Counted from the stretch's first letter, positions 30,735-40,624 are shown. The stretch is 64,000 bases of DNA from JANXLO01 sp038231295 (GCA_038231295.1 JBBRLP010000010.1:1-64000), one strand, 5' to 3'. Notes: generated by a model from the letters alone, not told the origin. Made by a program: numbers and translations.

Positions 30735-32012
30735 TCAGAGGGAGGCCGGGTCGCAGCGCTGGAGGATCAGGGTCGCGTTATGGCCGCCGAAGCCGAAGGA
30801 GTTGGACATCGCGACACGCACGTCCGCTTTGCGCGGGGCGTTAGGAACGTAGTCCAGATCGCAGTTCGGATCGGGCGTCTCGTAGTTGATGGTCGGGGCG
30901 ACGATGCCGTCGCGGATAGTGAGGGCGCACAGAATCGCTTCCACCGCGCCTGCGGCCCCGATAAGATGCCCGGTCATGGACTTGGTGGAACTGACGGGGA
31001 TTTTGTAGGCGTGTTCGCCCAGAACGGCTTTGATGGCGGCGGTCTCGTTCCTGTCGTTCAGTTCCGTCGAGGTGCCGTGCGCGTTAATGTAGTCTACCGC
31101 GTCGGGCGCGAGGCCCGCCGAGCGCAGCGCCGCCCGCATGGAACGCGCCGCGCCTTCGCCTTCCGGGGCAGGGGCTGTAATGTGGAAAGCGTCTCCCGCC
31201 ATGCCGTAGCCGATCAGTTCCGCATAGATTTTCGCGCCGCGTGCCTGCGCCGACTCCAGCGTCTCCAGAATCACAACCCCGCTGCCTTCCGACATCACGA
31301 AGCCGTCCCGATCCGCCTCGAAAGGACGACTGGCCTGTTCGGGCGCGTCGTTGCGCTGCGACAGCGAACGCGCCTGACAGAACCCGGCCATGCCGAGCGG
31401 GGTGATACAGGCTTCCGCGCCGCCTGCGATCATCGCATCCGCGTCGCCGCGCCGAATGACCTCGTAGGCGTCTCCTATACAGTTGGTTCCGGTCGCGCAG
31501 GCGGTGGTAATACAGGAGTTCGGGCCGCGTGCGCCCGTCAAAATGGAGACCATCCCCGCGCCCATGTCGCAGATGATGCCCGGAATCAGGAACGGCGTGA
31601 TGCGCCCTGGGCCCCGCTCCAGAAGCACCTTATGCTGCTCCTCGATGGTTGCCAGACCGCCGATGCCCGACCCGATATAGACGCCCGTGCGGTCCCGGTT
31701 CTCCTCGGTGATCTTCAGCCCGGAGTCTGTCAGCGCGGTCAGCGCCGCCGCTACCGCGAACTGAATGAACCTGTCCATGCGCCGCGCCTCTTTTTTTTCC
31801 ATCCAGGGCGACGGGTCCCACTCCTTGATACTTCCTGCAAAACGGGTCGAATAGTCCGTTGTGTCGAATATCTCAATCGGGGAGATGGCGGAGCAGCCGG
31901 AAAGACAGGCTTTCCACAGGGTCTCCGCATCCAGGCCGAGGGGCGTGATCGCCCCGATACCGGTTATCACGACGCGCTGGGGACGCATCTCCGTCGTCTC
32001 TTCACTCATCAT
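30735..32012 (-). CDS. fabF: Beta-ketoacyl-ACP synthase II
   Basis: Condenses malonyl-ACP with acyl-ACP in chain elongation. The Cys-His-His triad is visible: the cysteine in ITTACATGTNC, the histidine in NAHGTSTELND and the histidine in STKSMTGHLIGAAG. The N-terminal VVITGIGAITPLG and the C-terminal SNSFGFGGHNATLIL are family hallmarks. 425 residues is close to the usual 410-415. Two ATG codons stand in tandem; either may start. It is the last gene of the run, 103 bases after acpP, and is followed by a strong hairpin. Confidence 0.96.
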   Translation of the reverse strand: MMSEETTEMRPQRVVITGIGAITPLGLDAETLWKACLSGCSAISPIEIFDTTDYSTRFAGSIKEWDPSPWMEKKEARRMDRFIQFAVAAALTALTDSGLKITEENRDRTGVYIGSGIGGLATIEEQHKVLLERGPGRITPFLIPGIICDMGAGMVSILTGARGPNSCITTACATGTNCIGDAYEVIRRGDADAMIAGGAEACITPLGMAGFCQARSLSQRNDAPEQASRPFEADRDGFVMSEGSGVVILETLESAQARGAKIYAELIGYGMAGDAFHITAPAPEGEGAARSMRAALRSAGLAPDAVDYINAHGTSTELNDRNETAAIKAVLGEHAYKIPVSSTKSMTGHLIGAAGAVEAILCALTIRDGIVAPTINYETPDPNCDLDYVPNAPRKADVRVAMSNSFGFGGHNATLILQRCDPASL

Positions 32013-32115
32013 CTGCGTTCCTTCACACTTAAAGGACAGTCAGACGGAACGATAGGGAGGAGGCACGTGCGCCGCCCCCCTGTCTTCACGCTGCTGCCGT
32101 CCGTTCGAGACCGAG

Positions 32116-32352
32116 TCAGGGCTTGCCCTTCTCTTCTACATAGTTCACGATGTCCTGCACGGTCGGCAGTTTCTCGGCGTCTTGGTCGGAGACTTCGATA
32201 TCGAACTCCTCTTCCAGGCCCATCACGATCTCAACCACGTCCAGGGAGTCCGCGCCCAGGTCATCCACGATGGAGGCGGTGGGCGTCACCTCGTCCTCGC
32301 TCACTTCCAACTGCTCTATCAGCACCTTACGCACACGCTCGAATGTCGTCAT
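32116..32352 (-). CDS. acpP: Acyl carrier protein
   Basis: A 78-residue acidic protein that carries growing acyl chains on a phosphopantetheine arm. The attachment serine lies in LGADSLDVVEIVMGLEEEF, the universal ACP motif. Length and charge are typical. It sits between fabG and fabF, the common arrangement. Confidence 0.97.
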   Translation of the reverse strand: MTTFERVRKVLIEQLEVSEDEVTPTASIVDDLGADSLDVVEIVMGLEEEFDIEVSDQDAEKLPTVQDIVNYVEEKGKP

Positions 32353-32475
32353 CTAGGATCTCCTAATAGCGGCTGAGTTGCCGGGTTATTGATTACATCT
32401 CTTGCCTGCTGCCTTTACGGGCCGAAGGCGTGAAAACGTCGTATGGATCACAGGTACGGACAGACTGCCCGCCCT

Positions 32476-33219
32476 CTACATAAACAGTCCGCCGTCTATC
32501 GAAATGACCTCGCCCTGAATATAGGCGGCATCTTCCGAACAGAGGAACGCGACCACACGGGCCACATCCTCGGACGCCCCCAGACGGCCCAGGGGAATCT
32601 GCTTCAAAATCGCGTCCCGGTACTCCGGCTTCAGGACTTCCGTCATCTCCGTCTCGATGAAGCCCGGCGCGACCGCATTGACCCGCACGTTACGCGAACC
32701 AAGCTCTTTTGCCAGTGACTTCGTCAGGCCCACCAGACCGGCCTTCGACGCGCTGTAGTTGACCTGTCCGGCCCCGCCCGCCTTGCCGATGACCGAGCCG
32801 ACATTGACGATGACCCCACTCTTCTGCTTCACCATCAGCGCGGCGGCCGTTTTGCAGCAGAGGAACGCGCCCTTGAGGTTGGTGTCCAGTACGGCGTCCC
32901 AGTCCTCTTCCGTCATTCGCAGTATCAGTTTGTCGCGGGTGATGCCCGCGTTGTTCACCAGAATATCCACGCGCCCGAACATCTCGTTTGCTGTCTTGAG
33001 CAGCGCCTCCGCCTCCGACATCACGCCGACATTGGCCTGAAGGGTGACCGCCTCGCCGCCCGCCGCCCGAATCTGCGTGACTACCGCCTCGGCGGCTTCC
33101 GCGCTTCGGCTGTAGTTGACGACGACCTTTGCGCCCTCTTTCGCCAGCGTCAGGGCAATCGCCGCACCAATACCGCGTCCCGCACCCGTGACGACCGCGA
33201 CCTTATTCTCTAGTTTCAC
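32476..33219 (-). CDS. fabG: 3-oxoacyl-ACP reductase
   Basis: A 247-residue short-chain dehydrogenase that reduces beta-ketoacyl-ACP with NADPH. The cofactor motif TGAGRGIGAAIA, the NNAGITRD segment, and catalytic Ser in VGSVIGKAG with YSASK (Tyr and Lys) are all present, as is the C-terminal QGEVISIDGGLFM. It overlaps fabD by four bases, so the two are translationally coupled. Confidence 0.96.
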   Translation of the reverse strand: MKLENKVAVVTGAGRGIGAAIALTLAKEGAKVVVNYSRSAEAAEAVVTQIRAAGGEAVTLQANVGVMSEAEALLKTANEMFGRVDILVNNAGITRDKLILRMTEEDWDAVLDTNLKGAFLCCKTAAALMVKQKSGVIVNVGSVIGKAGGAGQVNYSASKAGLVGLTKSLAKELGSRNVRVNAVAPGFIETEMTEVLKPEYRDAILKQIPLGRLGASEDVARVVAFLCSEDAAYIQGEVISIDGGLFM

Positions 33220-34175
33220 CGGGACTGTCCTTCTGTCTGGAGCGTGGCGCAGGCCGCGTCCAGGGTGGTTTTGTCGTGAACGCTGAGTGTAAGCGCGGCT
33301 TTATCTATACGGCGCATCAGACCAGACAGGACTTCGCCGCTGCCGAGTTCCACAAAGGTGTCCACACCGTCATTCCGCAGACGCTGCATGGACTCCTCCC
33401 AGCGCACACTGCCGCTCACCTGCCGGGTCAGACCGCTCATCAGGTCGGCGGGCGTCTCGACATACGCGGCGTCTACGTTGGTGACAATGCGAATCGTCGG
33501 CTTGCGAAAAGTGATTTCTGCCAGAGAGTGAAACAGCGTATCGCCCGCCGTCACCATCAGGGGCGAATGGAACGCGCCGGAGACCGAAAGCGGCAGAACG
33601 CGCTTCGCACCGTTGGTCTTCGCGATCTCGCCCGCCTTCTCGACAGCCTCGACCTCCCCGGAGATAACGATCTGCCCGCCGCCATTGTAGTTGGCGACCG
33701 TAACGATCTTCCCGGTCTCTGCGCTCGCCTGCTCACAGGCAGCGCGGGCGTCCGCTGCTTCCATACCCAGGATAGCGGCCATCGTGCCGGTCGTGCGCTG
33801 CCCGGCGTCGCGCATCAGTTCGCCGCGTGTCCGCACCAGCTTCAGCCCCTCGGCGAAATCCAGTACGCCTGCCGCCGTCAGTGCGGCATACTCGCCCACA
33901 CTGTGGCCCGCGACGGCATAGGGAACGAGAGAACAAACCTCGGTAAAACAGCGAAACGCCACGACACTTGTCGTATAGAGGGCAACCTGCGCGTTCTCGG
34001 TCTCGCGCAGAGTCTCCTCCGGGCCGTTGAAGCAGAGCGATTGCAGATCGAAACCCAGTAGCGTGTTGGCCTGCGCGAACAGGTCACGGGCGACGGCAAA
34101 ATGCTCGGCGAAGGAGCGGCCCATGCCGACCTTCTGCGCTCCCTGCCCCGGAAACACAAAGGCGATTTTACCCAT
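33216..34175 (-). CDS. fabD: Malonyl-CoA:ACP transacylase
   Basis: Transfers malonate from CoA to ACP. The start IAFVFPGQGAQKVGMG and the nucleophile motif AGHSVGEYAAL are diagnostic; the catalytic His lies in SGAFHSPLM. At 319 residues it has the usual length of about 310. The ATG at 34175 is chosen, as the core starts at once; it overlaps the end of fabH by eight bases. Confidence 0.95.
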   Translation of the reverse strand: MGKIAFVFPGQGAQKVGMGRSFAEHFAVARDLFAQANTLLGFDLQSLCFNGPEETLRETENAQVALYTTSVVAFRCFTEVCSLVPYAVAGHSVGEYAALTAAGVLDFAEGLKLVRTRGELMRDAGQRTTGTMAAILGMEAADARAACEQASAETGKIVTVANYNGGGQIVISGEVEAVEKAGEIAKTNGAKRVLPLSVSGAFHSPLMVTAGDTLFHSLAEITFRKPTIRIVTNVDAAYVETPADLMSGLTRQVSGSVRWEESMQRLRNDGVDTFVELGSGEVLSGLMRRIDKAALTLSVHDKTTLDAACATLQTEGQSR

Positions 34176-35244
34176 TCTGCCGATTTCCCTCATCGCGGTT
34201 CCACCGCAGCACGTTCGCGGCCCAGGTCAGTCCCGCTCCGAACCCGACGGTCACCACGATATCTCCGCGCCGGATACGTCCCTGCTCGGCGGCTTCGGTC
34301 AGCGCGATAGGGATAGAGGCGGCGGAGGTGTTGCCGTACCGGTCCACATTCACGAAGAGACGGTCATCAGAAATTTTGAGCCGTTTGCCCACACCCTCAA
34401 TAATACGAAGGTTGGCCTGATGCAGAACCAGGAGACTGATGTCGTCCGTTCGCAGACAGGCGCGGTGCAGAGCCTGCTCGATAACTTCCGGCACGACCTT
34501 CATCACGAACTCGTAGACCTCGCGGCCCTTCATGTGGATGGTGTTGTGTTTGAGTAGCATTTCGGCTTCGGTCAGTGGGGTGCGGGTTCCGCCTGCGGGC
34601 ATCCACACCGACTCGACTTCGCTGCCGTCCGCGCCCAGGCAGGAGGCCAGAATGCCCTCATCAGGAGCGCAGGGGGCCAGTACTGCCGCGCCCGCGCCAT
34701 CGCCAAAAAGAATACAGGTCGAACGGTCTTCCCAGTTCACCTGTTTCGAGAGCGTATCCGCCCCGATGACCAGCACACGACGCATGGCTCCGCTCTGAAT
34801 GAAACCGGCGGCGGTCGCGAGGCCATAGCAGAACCCGGAACAGGCGGCGGCGAGATCGAAGGCGGCGGCGCGGGTCGCGCCGATGCGGTTCTGAACGATG
34901 CAGGCGGTGGCAGGCCAGAGGAAGTCGCCGGTCGCGGTGGCGCAGAGGACGAGATCGAGGTCGGCGGCGGCGATTCCGGCATCGGCCAGGGCGCGTTCCG
35001 CCGCGATGGTCGCCAGGTCGGAGGTCGCGGTGTCGGGGTCGGTAATGCGGCGTTCGCGGATGCCGGTGCGCTTGGTGATCCACTCGTCGGTGGTATCCAC
35101 GATCTTCGACAGGTCGTCGTTGGTCAGAATACGGTCGGGAACGCACATCCCCAGCCCGACAATCCCGGCATGAAACCCGGCCTCGGTCGGAAGCAGGGAG
35201 GGAGCGCTGTCCGTCTCAGGCCGTGCGTTCGGTTGTGCAGTCAT
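34168..35244 (-). CDS. fabH: Beta-ketoacyl-ACP synthase III
   Basis: Starts fatty acid chains by joining acyl-CoA and malonyl-ACP. The triad is seen in AAACSGFCYGL (Cys), VLHQANLRI (His) and NVDRYGNTSAASIPIAL (Asn). About 358 residues, some 30 more than E. coli, because of a leading extension of low order. The ATG at 35244 is preceded by GAGG; the GTG one codon earlier is an alternative. Confidence 0.95.
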   Translation of the reverse strand: MTAQPNARPETDSAPSLLPTEAGFHAGIVGLGMCVPDRILTNDDLSKIVDTTDEWITKRTGIRERRITDPDTATSDLATIAAERALADAGIAAADLDLVLCATATGDFLWPATACIVQNRIGATRAAAFDLAAACSGFCYGLATAAGFIQSGAMRRVLVIGADTLSKQVNWEDRSTCILFGDGAGAAVLAPCAPDEGILASCLGADGSEVESVWMPAGGTRTPLTEAEMLLKHNTIHMKGREVYEFVMKVVPEVIEQALHRACLRTDDISLLVLHQANLRIIEGVGKRLKISDDRLFVNVDRYGNTSAASIPIALTEAAEQGRIRRGDIVVTVGFGAGLTWAANVLRWNRDEGNRQNG

Positions 35245-35331
35245 CACCAGCCTCGGTTCTTATCAGCGTCTCGCGACTGTCAAGAAGGAAAGACCGCCGC
35301 ACGGCCCGCTTCCTGACTGCCCTTCGCCCTT

Positions 35332-36375
35332 TCAGGCAACGGGGGGCGGAGGAGGGGTATCGCAGATGCGCTGACGAATGGTTTCAATAAGTGTGTGCTG
35401 TGCGGCGCGTTCGGCGGCGCGGCAGGCATTGCTGACAGCGACCTGATCGGAGCGTCCATGCCCGATGATACAGATGCCATTCACGCCCAGCATCGGCGCA
35501 CCACCGCGCTCGGCATAGTCTATGCGGGAACGCATTCGGCGCAGGGAGGGCCGCAGCGGCGCGACGAATGGCTTCATCCAGAGTTTGCTGTTCAGCTCTT
35601 CGCGCAGCAGATTAAGCATCATCTCCGCGACGCCTTCGCCTGTCTTCAGCACGACATTGCCAACGAAGCCATCGCAGACCGCTACATCTACGTCGCCGCG
35701 AAAGATGTCGCGTCCCTCGACATTCCCGATGAAATGAAAAGGGCTGTTGCCGTGCAACGCCTGCCGGAACAGCGCATGGGTTCGCTTCACCAGCGCGTTG
35801 CCTTTGATCTCCTCTTCGCCATTGGAGACCAGCCCGACACGCGGGGTCGGGATGCCCAGCACCTGTTCGGCGTAGATGCTGCCCATGATCGCGAACTCAT
35901 AGAGGTTGTTGGGATCGCAGTCCACCGTTGCGCCCGCATCGAGCAGAACGACGGTTCCGGTAAGCGAGGGCAGAGGAACGGCAATGGCGGGCCGATCCAC
36001 GCCCTTGATTCGGCCCCAGGTGAGCAGGGAGACGGCCATCGCCGCGCCGGTGTTGGCAATCGTGACGAGCGCATCGGCCTTCTTCTCTTTCACCAGCCGC
36101 GCCGCCACCACGAGGGAGGCGTCGGGCTTGCGTTTGAGCGCGGTAGCCGGGGGGTCGTCCATTTCGATCACCTGACGGGCAGGCACAATCTCCAGGTTGG
36201 CGCAGGCCGGGCGCAGTTTCGCCAGTTCCGGTTCCAGCACCGCCGGATCGCCTACCAGCAGATAGCGCGATTCGGAGGCGCGGGCCGCCGCATAGACGCC
36301 CCGTGCCACTTCGCCGGGGCCTTTATCGCCCCCCATCGCATCCACCGCGATCCGCATGGTGTTGGTCGAACTCAC
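35332..36375 (-). CDS. plsX: Phosphate acyltransferase PlsX
   Basis: Makes acyl-phosphate from acyl-ACP for phospholipid synthesis. Signature stretches are IAVDAMGGDKGPGEVARG near the start and SNGEEEIKGN and VEGRDIFRGDVDVAVCDGFVGNVVLK in the middle. 347 residues is normal. It begins directly after rpmF with a GTG (ATG at 36357 is possible). The rpmF-plsX-fabH order is widespread in bacteria. Confidence 0.95.
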   Translation of the reverse strand: MSSTNTMRIAVDAMGGDKGPGEVARGVYAAARASESRYLLVGDPAVLEPELAKLRPACANLEIVPARQVIEMDDPPATALKRKPDASLVVAARLVKEKKADALVTIANTGAAMAVSLLTWGRIKGVDRPAIAVPLPSLTGTVVLLDAGATVDCDPNNLYEFAIMGSIYAEQVLGIPTPRVGLVSNGEEEIKGNALVKRTHALFRQALHGNSPFHFIGNVEGRDIFRGDVDVAVCDGFVGNVVLKTGEGVAEMMLNLLREELNSKLWMKPFVAPLRPSLRRMRSRIDYAERGGAPMLGVNGICIIGHGRSDQVAVSNACRAAERAAQHTLIETIRQRICDTPPPPPVA

Positions 36376-36381
36376 GGGCGA

Positions 36382-36585
36382 TTACGAGTCCTGCTGATTC
36401 GGGTCCACAAGCTGGAAGACCTGACGGCCTTTGTAGCGGCCCGTACTCGGGTCAACATGGTGCATCAGGGTGTACTCGCCAGGCTGCTCGAAGCTGGGAA
36501 CCATCGCGGGATGATGAGTCAGTTTGTAGTGCGTCCGGCGCTTGCGGGTGCGCTGATTGGAGTGGCGGCGTTTCGGGAGCGGCAT
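36382..36585 (-). CDS. rpmF: 50S ribosomal protein L32
   Basis: A 67-residue basic protein beginning MPLPKRRHSNQRTRKRRTHY, the L32 start. The later sequence keeps HHVDPSTGRYKGRQV. It lacks the paired-cysteine zinc ribbon found in some L32 forms. It is placed between the DUF177 gene and plsX, the canonical location. Confidence 0.95.
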   Translation of the reverse strand: MPLPKRRHSNQRTRKRRTHYKLTHHPAMVPSFEQPGEYTLMHHVDPSTGRYKGRQVFQLVDPNQQDS

Positions 36586-36631
36586 TGGTTTTACCTTTCA
36601 TTATCGAAGCGGGCGGCAAAGGAGCCTCCCG

Positions 36632-37201
36632 TCATTCCGGTTCGGTGTTCTCGTCTAGCAGTTTGCCGAGCTTGGCGAGGGCCGGGTTGATCGGCTTCTC
36701 TTCCGGCATTTCGGCGGCCTGTGCCAGTCCACGCAGCACATCGGCAGCATGGCGCAGGCAGTGGGCGCAGCGTCCGTCCTCAAGGGCCGGAGGCAGCGGC
36801 TGCGTCGGTTCGTCCAGCAAAATATACTGGCGCAGCATTTCGGTCAGTTCAAAGACCGTGCCATCGAACAGGCGGGCGGCGACAGGGCTTTCGTCCTCTT
36901 CGACGACCGTGACGGTCTGAAGAGTGCGTGGTCCGGCCGATTCGTGCCGCAGTTCGAAGCCTTCGTCTATGTCTAGCGTGACGGGCTGTTCAAAGTACTC
37001 CCCACAGCGGCTGCACGGCAGGGCGACCTGTGTCTTCGCCTTGCCTTTGATGAGGAGCGTTCCTCCGGCATTGGTAAACGTGATACGTCCTTCTACCGGT
37101 TGGGTACACTCGACATCTTCATCCACGAGCGGCGGCTCCTGAATGTCGTAATGTTCGTGTTTGCCCGCTTCGCGGAGCAACTCGGAAATATCGAGCCGCA
37201 T
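36632..37201 (-). CDS. DUF177/YceD-family protein, probable large-ribosome accessory factor
   Basis: A 189-residue protein of the YceD family, which is nearly always beside rpmF and is linked to 23S rRNA maturation. Visible features are the first cysteine pair in ALPCSRCGEYFEQPV, the acidic stretch VVEEDESPVAARLFDG, the motif DLTEMLRQYILLDEP-like EMLRQYILLDEPTQPL, and a second cysteine pair in DGRCAHCLR, suggesting metal binding. Length is normal. Confidence 0.85.
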   Translation of the reverse strand: MRLDISELLREAGKHEHYDIQEPPLVDEDVECTQPVEGRITFTNAGGTLLIKGKAKTQVALPCSRCGEYFEQPVTLDIDEGFELRHESAGPRTLQTVTVVEEDESPVAARLFDGTVFELTEMLRQYILLDEPTQPLPPALEDGRCAHCLRHAADVLRGLAQAAEMPEEKPINPALAKLGKLLDENTEPE

Positions 37202-37226
37202 AGTTCTCTCTCCGGGCGCTGCGTCC

Positions 37227-37988
37227 CTACCGGCCGCGTTCCAGCATTTCGCGTCCGCGCTGTACCTGAGTCACGGCTTTGCCAAGCACGTTTTCGAGGT
37301 TGACGAGGACATCTTTGGCATAGTCGTCGGAGCCACGCCGGACGGCGGCGGCTTCCTGTTCGGCGCGGGCCTGAAGTTCCTGGGCCTGCGCCATCGCGTG
37401 CTGCATGATCTGGCTGTCGGAGACAAGCTGAGCGGCCTGCGCTTCGGCCTCGGCAATCAACTCTGCCGCGTTGCGCTGGGCCTCGGCAAGCTTCTGTCGG
37501 GCTTCGGCATCGGCGTTCTGGCGGATGCGGTTGGCCTCCGTCTGGGCTTCGGCGCTCTGACGGCGGCCCTCTTCGCGGGCCTCTTCCTTCAGGTGCGTGG
37601 CCTCGGCACGACCGCGCTCCAGTTCCTGAAGGGCGGCGCGGCGGGCCTCACTCACCACACGGTCGGCGTTGTCGCGGGTCTCTTCCACGATACGTTCCGA
37701 GTCGCGGGCCAGTTTCGAGGCGCGTTTCATCTCTTCGGGCAGATTGGCCCGAATCTTCATGATGGTCATGTGGAACTTGTCTTCGTCAAAGCGCAGCAGC
37801 GCCCCCATCATCTTGGGAGAGCCTTCGACGAGGTCTTCGAGTTCCGTAAGCAGTTTGAGAATGTCCACCCCTTCGTGCGTAGGAGCGACAAAACGGGGGA
37901 CTGTGGCGCTATTGTTATCGGCGCTATGGCCGGGGTTCAGTTCAGGTTTTTGGGTTTCCGACTTTTTGCCGGAGTCGTTCTTCAACAC
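37227..37988 (-). CDS. Coiled-coil protein (DivIVA-like/ATP synthase B-like)
   Basis: A 253-residue soluble protein. After a polar leader, residues 40-75 (VDILKLLTELEDLVEG and on) look like a DivIVA-type dimer start, and residues 95-220 form a long, highly charged coiled coil rich in Ala, Glu and Arg (ARRAALQELERGRAEATHLKEE). Such genes are seen between coaD and rpmF in several phyla and are often mislabelled as ATP synthase subunit B; no membrane helix is present here. It may act in cell-pole or division organisation, by inference. Its start overlaps the end of coaD by 47 bases. Confidence 0.65.
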   Translation of the reverse strand: MLKNDSGKKSETQKPELNPGHSADNNSATVPRFVAPTHEGVDILKLLTELEDLVEGSPKMMGALLRFDEDKFHMTIMKIRANLPEEMKRASKLARDSERIVEETRDNADRVVSEARRAALQELERGRAEATHLKEEAREEGRRQSAEAQTEANRIRQNADAEARQKLAEAQRNAAELIAEAEAQAAQLVSDSQIMQHAMAQAQELQARAEQEAAAVRRGSDDYAKDVLVNLENVLGKAVTQVQRGREMLERGR

Positions 37989-38430
37989 GGCTGGGTACCA
38001 ACCCTTCCACCGACCCGCCGAGGCGGGCGATTTCTTTGACGATGTTGGAACTGAGGTACGAATATTCGGCCTCAGTCATCAGGAAGACGGTCTCAACGGC
38101 GCTGTTGAGACGGCGATTCATCATCGCCATCTGCAGCTCGTACTCAAAATCGGAAACGGCGCGTAACCCTTTTACGATCACCGTCGCCTGATGTCGGATC
38201 GCATACTCGACCAGCAGCCCCTCGAAAGCGTCTACACTGACGTTCGGCCAGGGCGCACAGGCCGCCTGCAAAAGTTCTACCCGCTCTTCCAGCGTAAACA
38301 GCGGCGTCTTCGCGGAGTTGGGAGCCACCGCGACCAACACGGTCTCGAACATCCCTGCCGCTCTCGCAATGATATCGAGGTGTCCGTTCGTCACCGGATC
38401 AAAACTGCCCGGAACCAGAGCGCGTGCCAT
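37942..38430 (-). CDS. coaD: Phosphopantetheine adenylyltransferase
   Basis: The penultimate step of CoA synthesis: transfers AMP to 4'-phosphopantetheine. The nucleotidyltransferase motif GSFDPVTNGHLDII, the later KGLRAVSDFEYELQMA and EYSYLSSNIVKEIARLGG are diagnostic. 162 residues is standard. The ATG at 38430 has AAAGGAAA upstream; the 38484 start adds residues not in the family. Confidence 0.96.
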   Translation of the reverse strand: MARALVPGSFDPVTNGHLDIIARAAGMFETVLVAVAPNSAKTPLFTLEERVELLQAACAPWPNVSVDAFEGLLVEYAIRHQATVIVKGLRAVSDFEYELQMAMMNRRLNSAVETVFLMTEAEYSYLSSNIVKEIARLGGSVEGLVPSRVEERLRQKVGNPKT

Positions 38431-38485
38431 CGCATTTCCTTTGTCTGGAACATCAGACTTCCGGAGATTGAAAACCCCGGCCAAA

Positions 38486-40624
38486 CTAACTGACCGTGAT
38501 CAGTTCGAAGCCCATGCGGGTACGCTCCAGAGCGTGGCGCAGAAGCCGATTGTCGGGCTTCTCCAGTTTTGGGTCGTCCTCGACGAGCTGGAAGGCCGTT
38601 TCGCGGGTCTCGGTCAGGATGTCCATGTCGTTGATGATGTCGGCAATCAGGAACTCCGGCAGTCCGCTCTGTCGGGTTCCGTAGAACTCGCCGGGGCCAC
38701 GCAGCCGTAAGTCCTCTTCGGCGATGCGAAAGCCGTCCCGCGTCTGGGTCATCACGTCCATACGGGCGCGGCCCTCGTCCGTCTTTGGCTCCGCGACCAG
38801 AATGCAGAACGAAGCATGCTGCCCGCGCCCGACGCGCCCGCGCAACTGATGCAGTTGCGCCAGACCGAACCGCTCGGCATCCTCAATGATAATCACGCTG
38901 GCATTTGGAACGTCTATCCCGACTTCGATGACGGTGGTCGAGACCAGAATGTCCAGTTCATGTGCCTTGAAGCGGGCCATCGTCGCGTCTTTTTCGTCCG
39001 GCTTCATCTGCCCGTGCAGCAGCCCGACGCGGTACTGCGGGAAAACGTCGTTGGCGATATGTTCGCTCAACTGCGTCGCGCTCTTGGCCTGAAGCTTCTC
39101 GCTCTCTTCAATGAGCGGACAGACGATATAGACCTGACGGCCTTCGCTCAACAGCCGCTGCGCGGCGGCATAGACCTGATCGCGTTTGTCCTGCGTCTTC
39201 CAGTGCGTCGTGATCGGTTTGCGGCCCGGCGGCAGTTCGTCCAGCACAGAGACATCGAGATCGCCGTAGAGCGTCAGCGTCAGGGTGCGCGGGATGGGCG
39301 TGGCGGTCATTACCAGCACATGGGGCCGCTGCCCTTTTTTCGCCAGTGCCTGCCGCTGCAATACGCCGAAGCGGTGCTGCTCGTCTATGATGACGAGACC
39401 GAGTTTCGCGAACTCGACCCCCTCCTGAATCAGCGCGTGCGTTCCGACGGCGAGACGGGACTGCCCGCCTTCCAGCCGTTCCCGCACTTCGCGTTTCTCT
39501 TTCGCGCCCTGACTGCCGAGCGAGAGTTCGACGGAGATACCGAGCGGCTCCAGCAGGCGGCGCAGCACAATCGCGTGCTGTCCGGCCAGTATCTCGGTCG
39601 GAGCCATGAGTGCAGCCTGATAGCCGTTCTCCACCGCCATCAGCATCGCAGCCAGCGCGACCATCGTCTTGCCGCTGCCCACGTCTCCCTGCAAAAGGCG
39701 GTTCATGGCGCGTCCGCTGCTCAGGTCGGCGGCGATCTCCCCGATAGCCCGCTGCTGTGCCCCGGTCAACTGAAACGGCACGATTTCGGCGAGGTCGCTA
39801 CGCAGCCGCTCCGGGTCAATCGTGAACGGGATACCGCGAGCCTCGTGGCTATTGGCGCGGCGGCGCAGGGCCAGCAGTACCTGCAAGAGGAAAAACTCCT
39901 CGAAAATCAGTCGGCGGCGGGCCGCGGCCAGATCGGCCTGCGTGTCCGGGAAATGGATATTCCGGGTTGCGGTGCGGGCGCTCACCAGCAGATGCCGCAG
40001 CGCGACTTCGGGCGGCAGGCTCTCCTGAATACAGGTGAGGTGCGACTTCAGCACAGAGTCCACCATGCGGCGCAGACGCGCCTGCCGGATGCCTTCCGTC
40101 GCCGGATAGATGGGAACGATGCGGTTGGCGGAGAGCGTGTCTCCGTCCTCCCCCAGCTCTTCCCACTCCGGGTTCTGTATTTCGATAGCCCACCCGGAGC
40201 GCCGCGCCTGCCCATAGGCGACGACCGACCTGTTCCCCAACTGGAGGGTTTTAAACGTCTTTTCGAGGTAGGGCTGATTGAACCAGAGGAGTTTCAGCGC
40301 ACTGCCCTCGTCGTCGAGCAGAACTTCCGTGATCTGAACGCGAGGCTTGGGATACTTGGTGGTGGCCGCGATGATCCTGCCGCGCACCGTCACATATTCG
40401 CCGCTCTGCACGTCACTCACACGCCGGAAATGGGAACGGTCTTCCCAGCGGCGCGGCAGATGCCGCAGCAGATCTCCGACGGTTCGCAGTTCCAATTTTT
40501 CCAGAGTGGCGGCGACCTGTGGCCCGACGCCTTTCAGAAACTGAAGCGAATCTTCCAGACCGGCAACGTGGTCATCGCCCGGTTTGGACGGCCCGCGCCC
40601 CGGTTCGTATGGACCTCCCGGCAC
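38486..40624 (-). CDS. recG: ATP-dependent DNA helicase RecG
   Basis: A superfamily 2 helicase that reverses stalled forks and branch-migrates junctions. Present are the wedge OB-fold (YVTVRGRIIAATTKY), motif I GDVGSGKTMVA, motif II box IIDEQHRFG, motif III VMTATPIPRTL, and the C-terminal QLHQLRGRVGRG. The GTG at 40624 is chosen because AGGAGG lies six bases upstream; the TTG at 40663 lies too near the promoter to have a ribosome site. About 712 residues, close to usual. First gene of the long minus-strand run to fabF. Confidence 0.95.
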   Translation of the reverse strand: MPGGPYEPGRGPSKPGDDHVAGLEDSLQFLKGVGPQVAATLEKLELRTVGDLLRHLPRRWEDRSHFRRVSDVQSGEYVTVRGRIIAATTKYPKPRVQITEVLLDDEGSALKLLWFNQPYLEKTFKTLQLGNRSVVAYGQARRSGWAIEIQNPEWEELGEDGDTLSANRIVPIYPATEGIRQARLRRMVDSVLKSHLTCIQESLPPEVALRHLLVSARTATRNIHFPDTQADLAAARRRLIFEEFFLLQVLLALRRRANSHEARGIPFTIDPERLRSDLAEIVPFQLTGAQQRAIGEIAADLSSGRAMNRLLQGDVGSGKTMVALAAMLMAVENGYQAALMAPTEILAGQHAIVLRRLLEPLGISVELSLGSQGAKEKREVRERLEGGQSRLAVGTHALIQEGVEFAKLGLVIIDEQHRFGVLQRQALAKKGQRPHVLVMTATPIPRTLTLTLYGDLDVSVLDELPPGRKPITTHWKTQDKRDQVYAAAQRLLSEGRQVYIVCPLIEESEKLQAKSATQLSEHIANDVFPQYRVGLLHGQMKPDEKDATMARFKAHELDILVSTTVIEVGIDVPNASVIIIEDAERFGLAQLHQLRGRVGRGQHASFCILVAEPKTDEGRARMDVMTQTRDGFRIAEEDLRLRGPGEFYGTRQSGLPEFLIADIINDMDILTETRETAFQLVEDDPKLEKPDNRLLRHALERTRMGFELITVS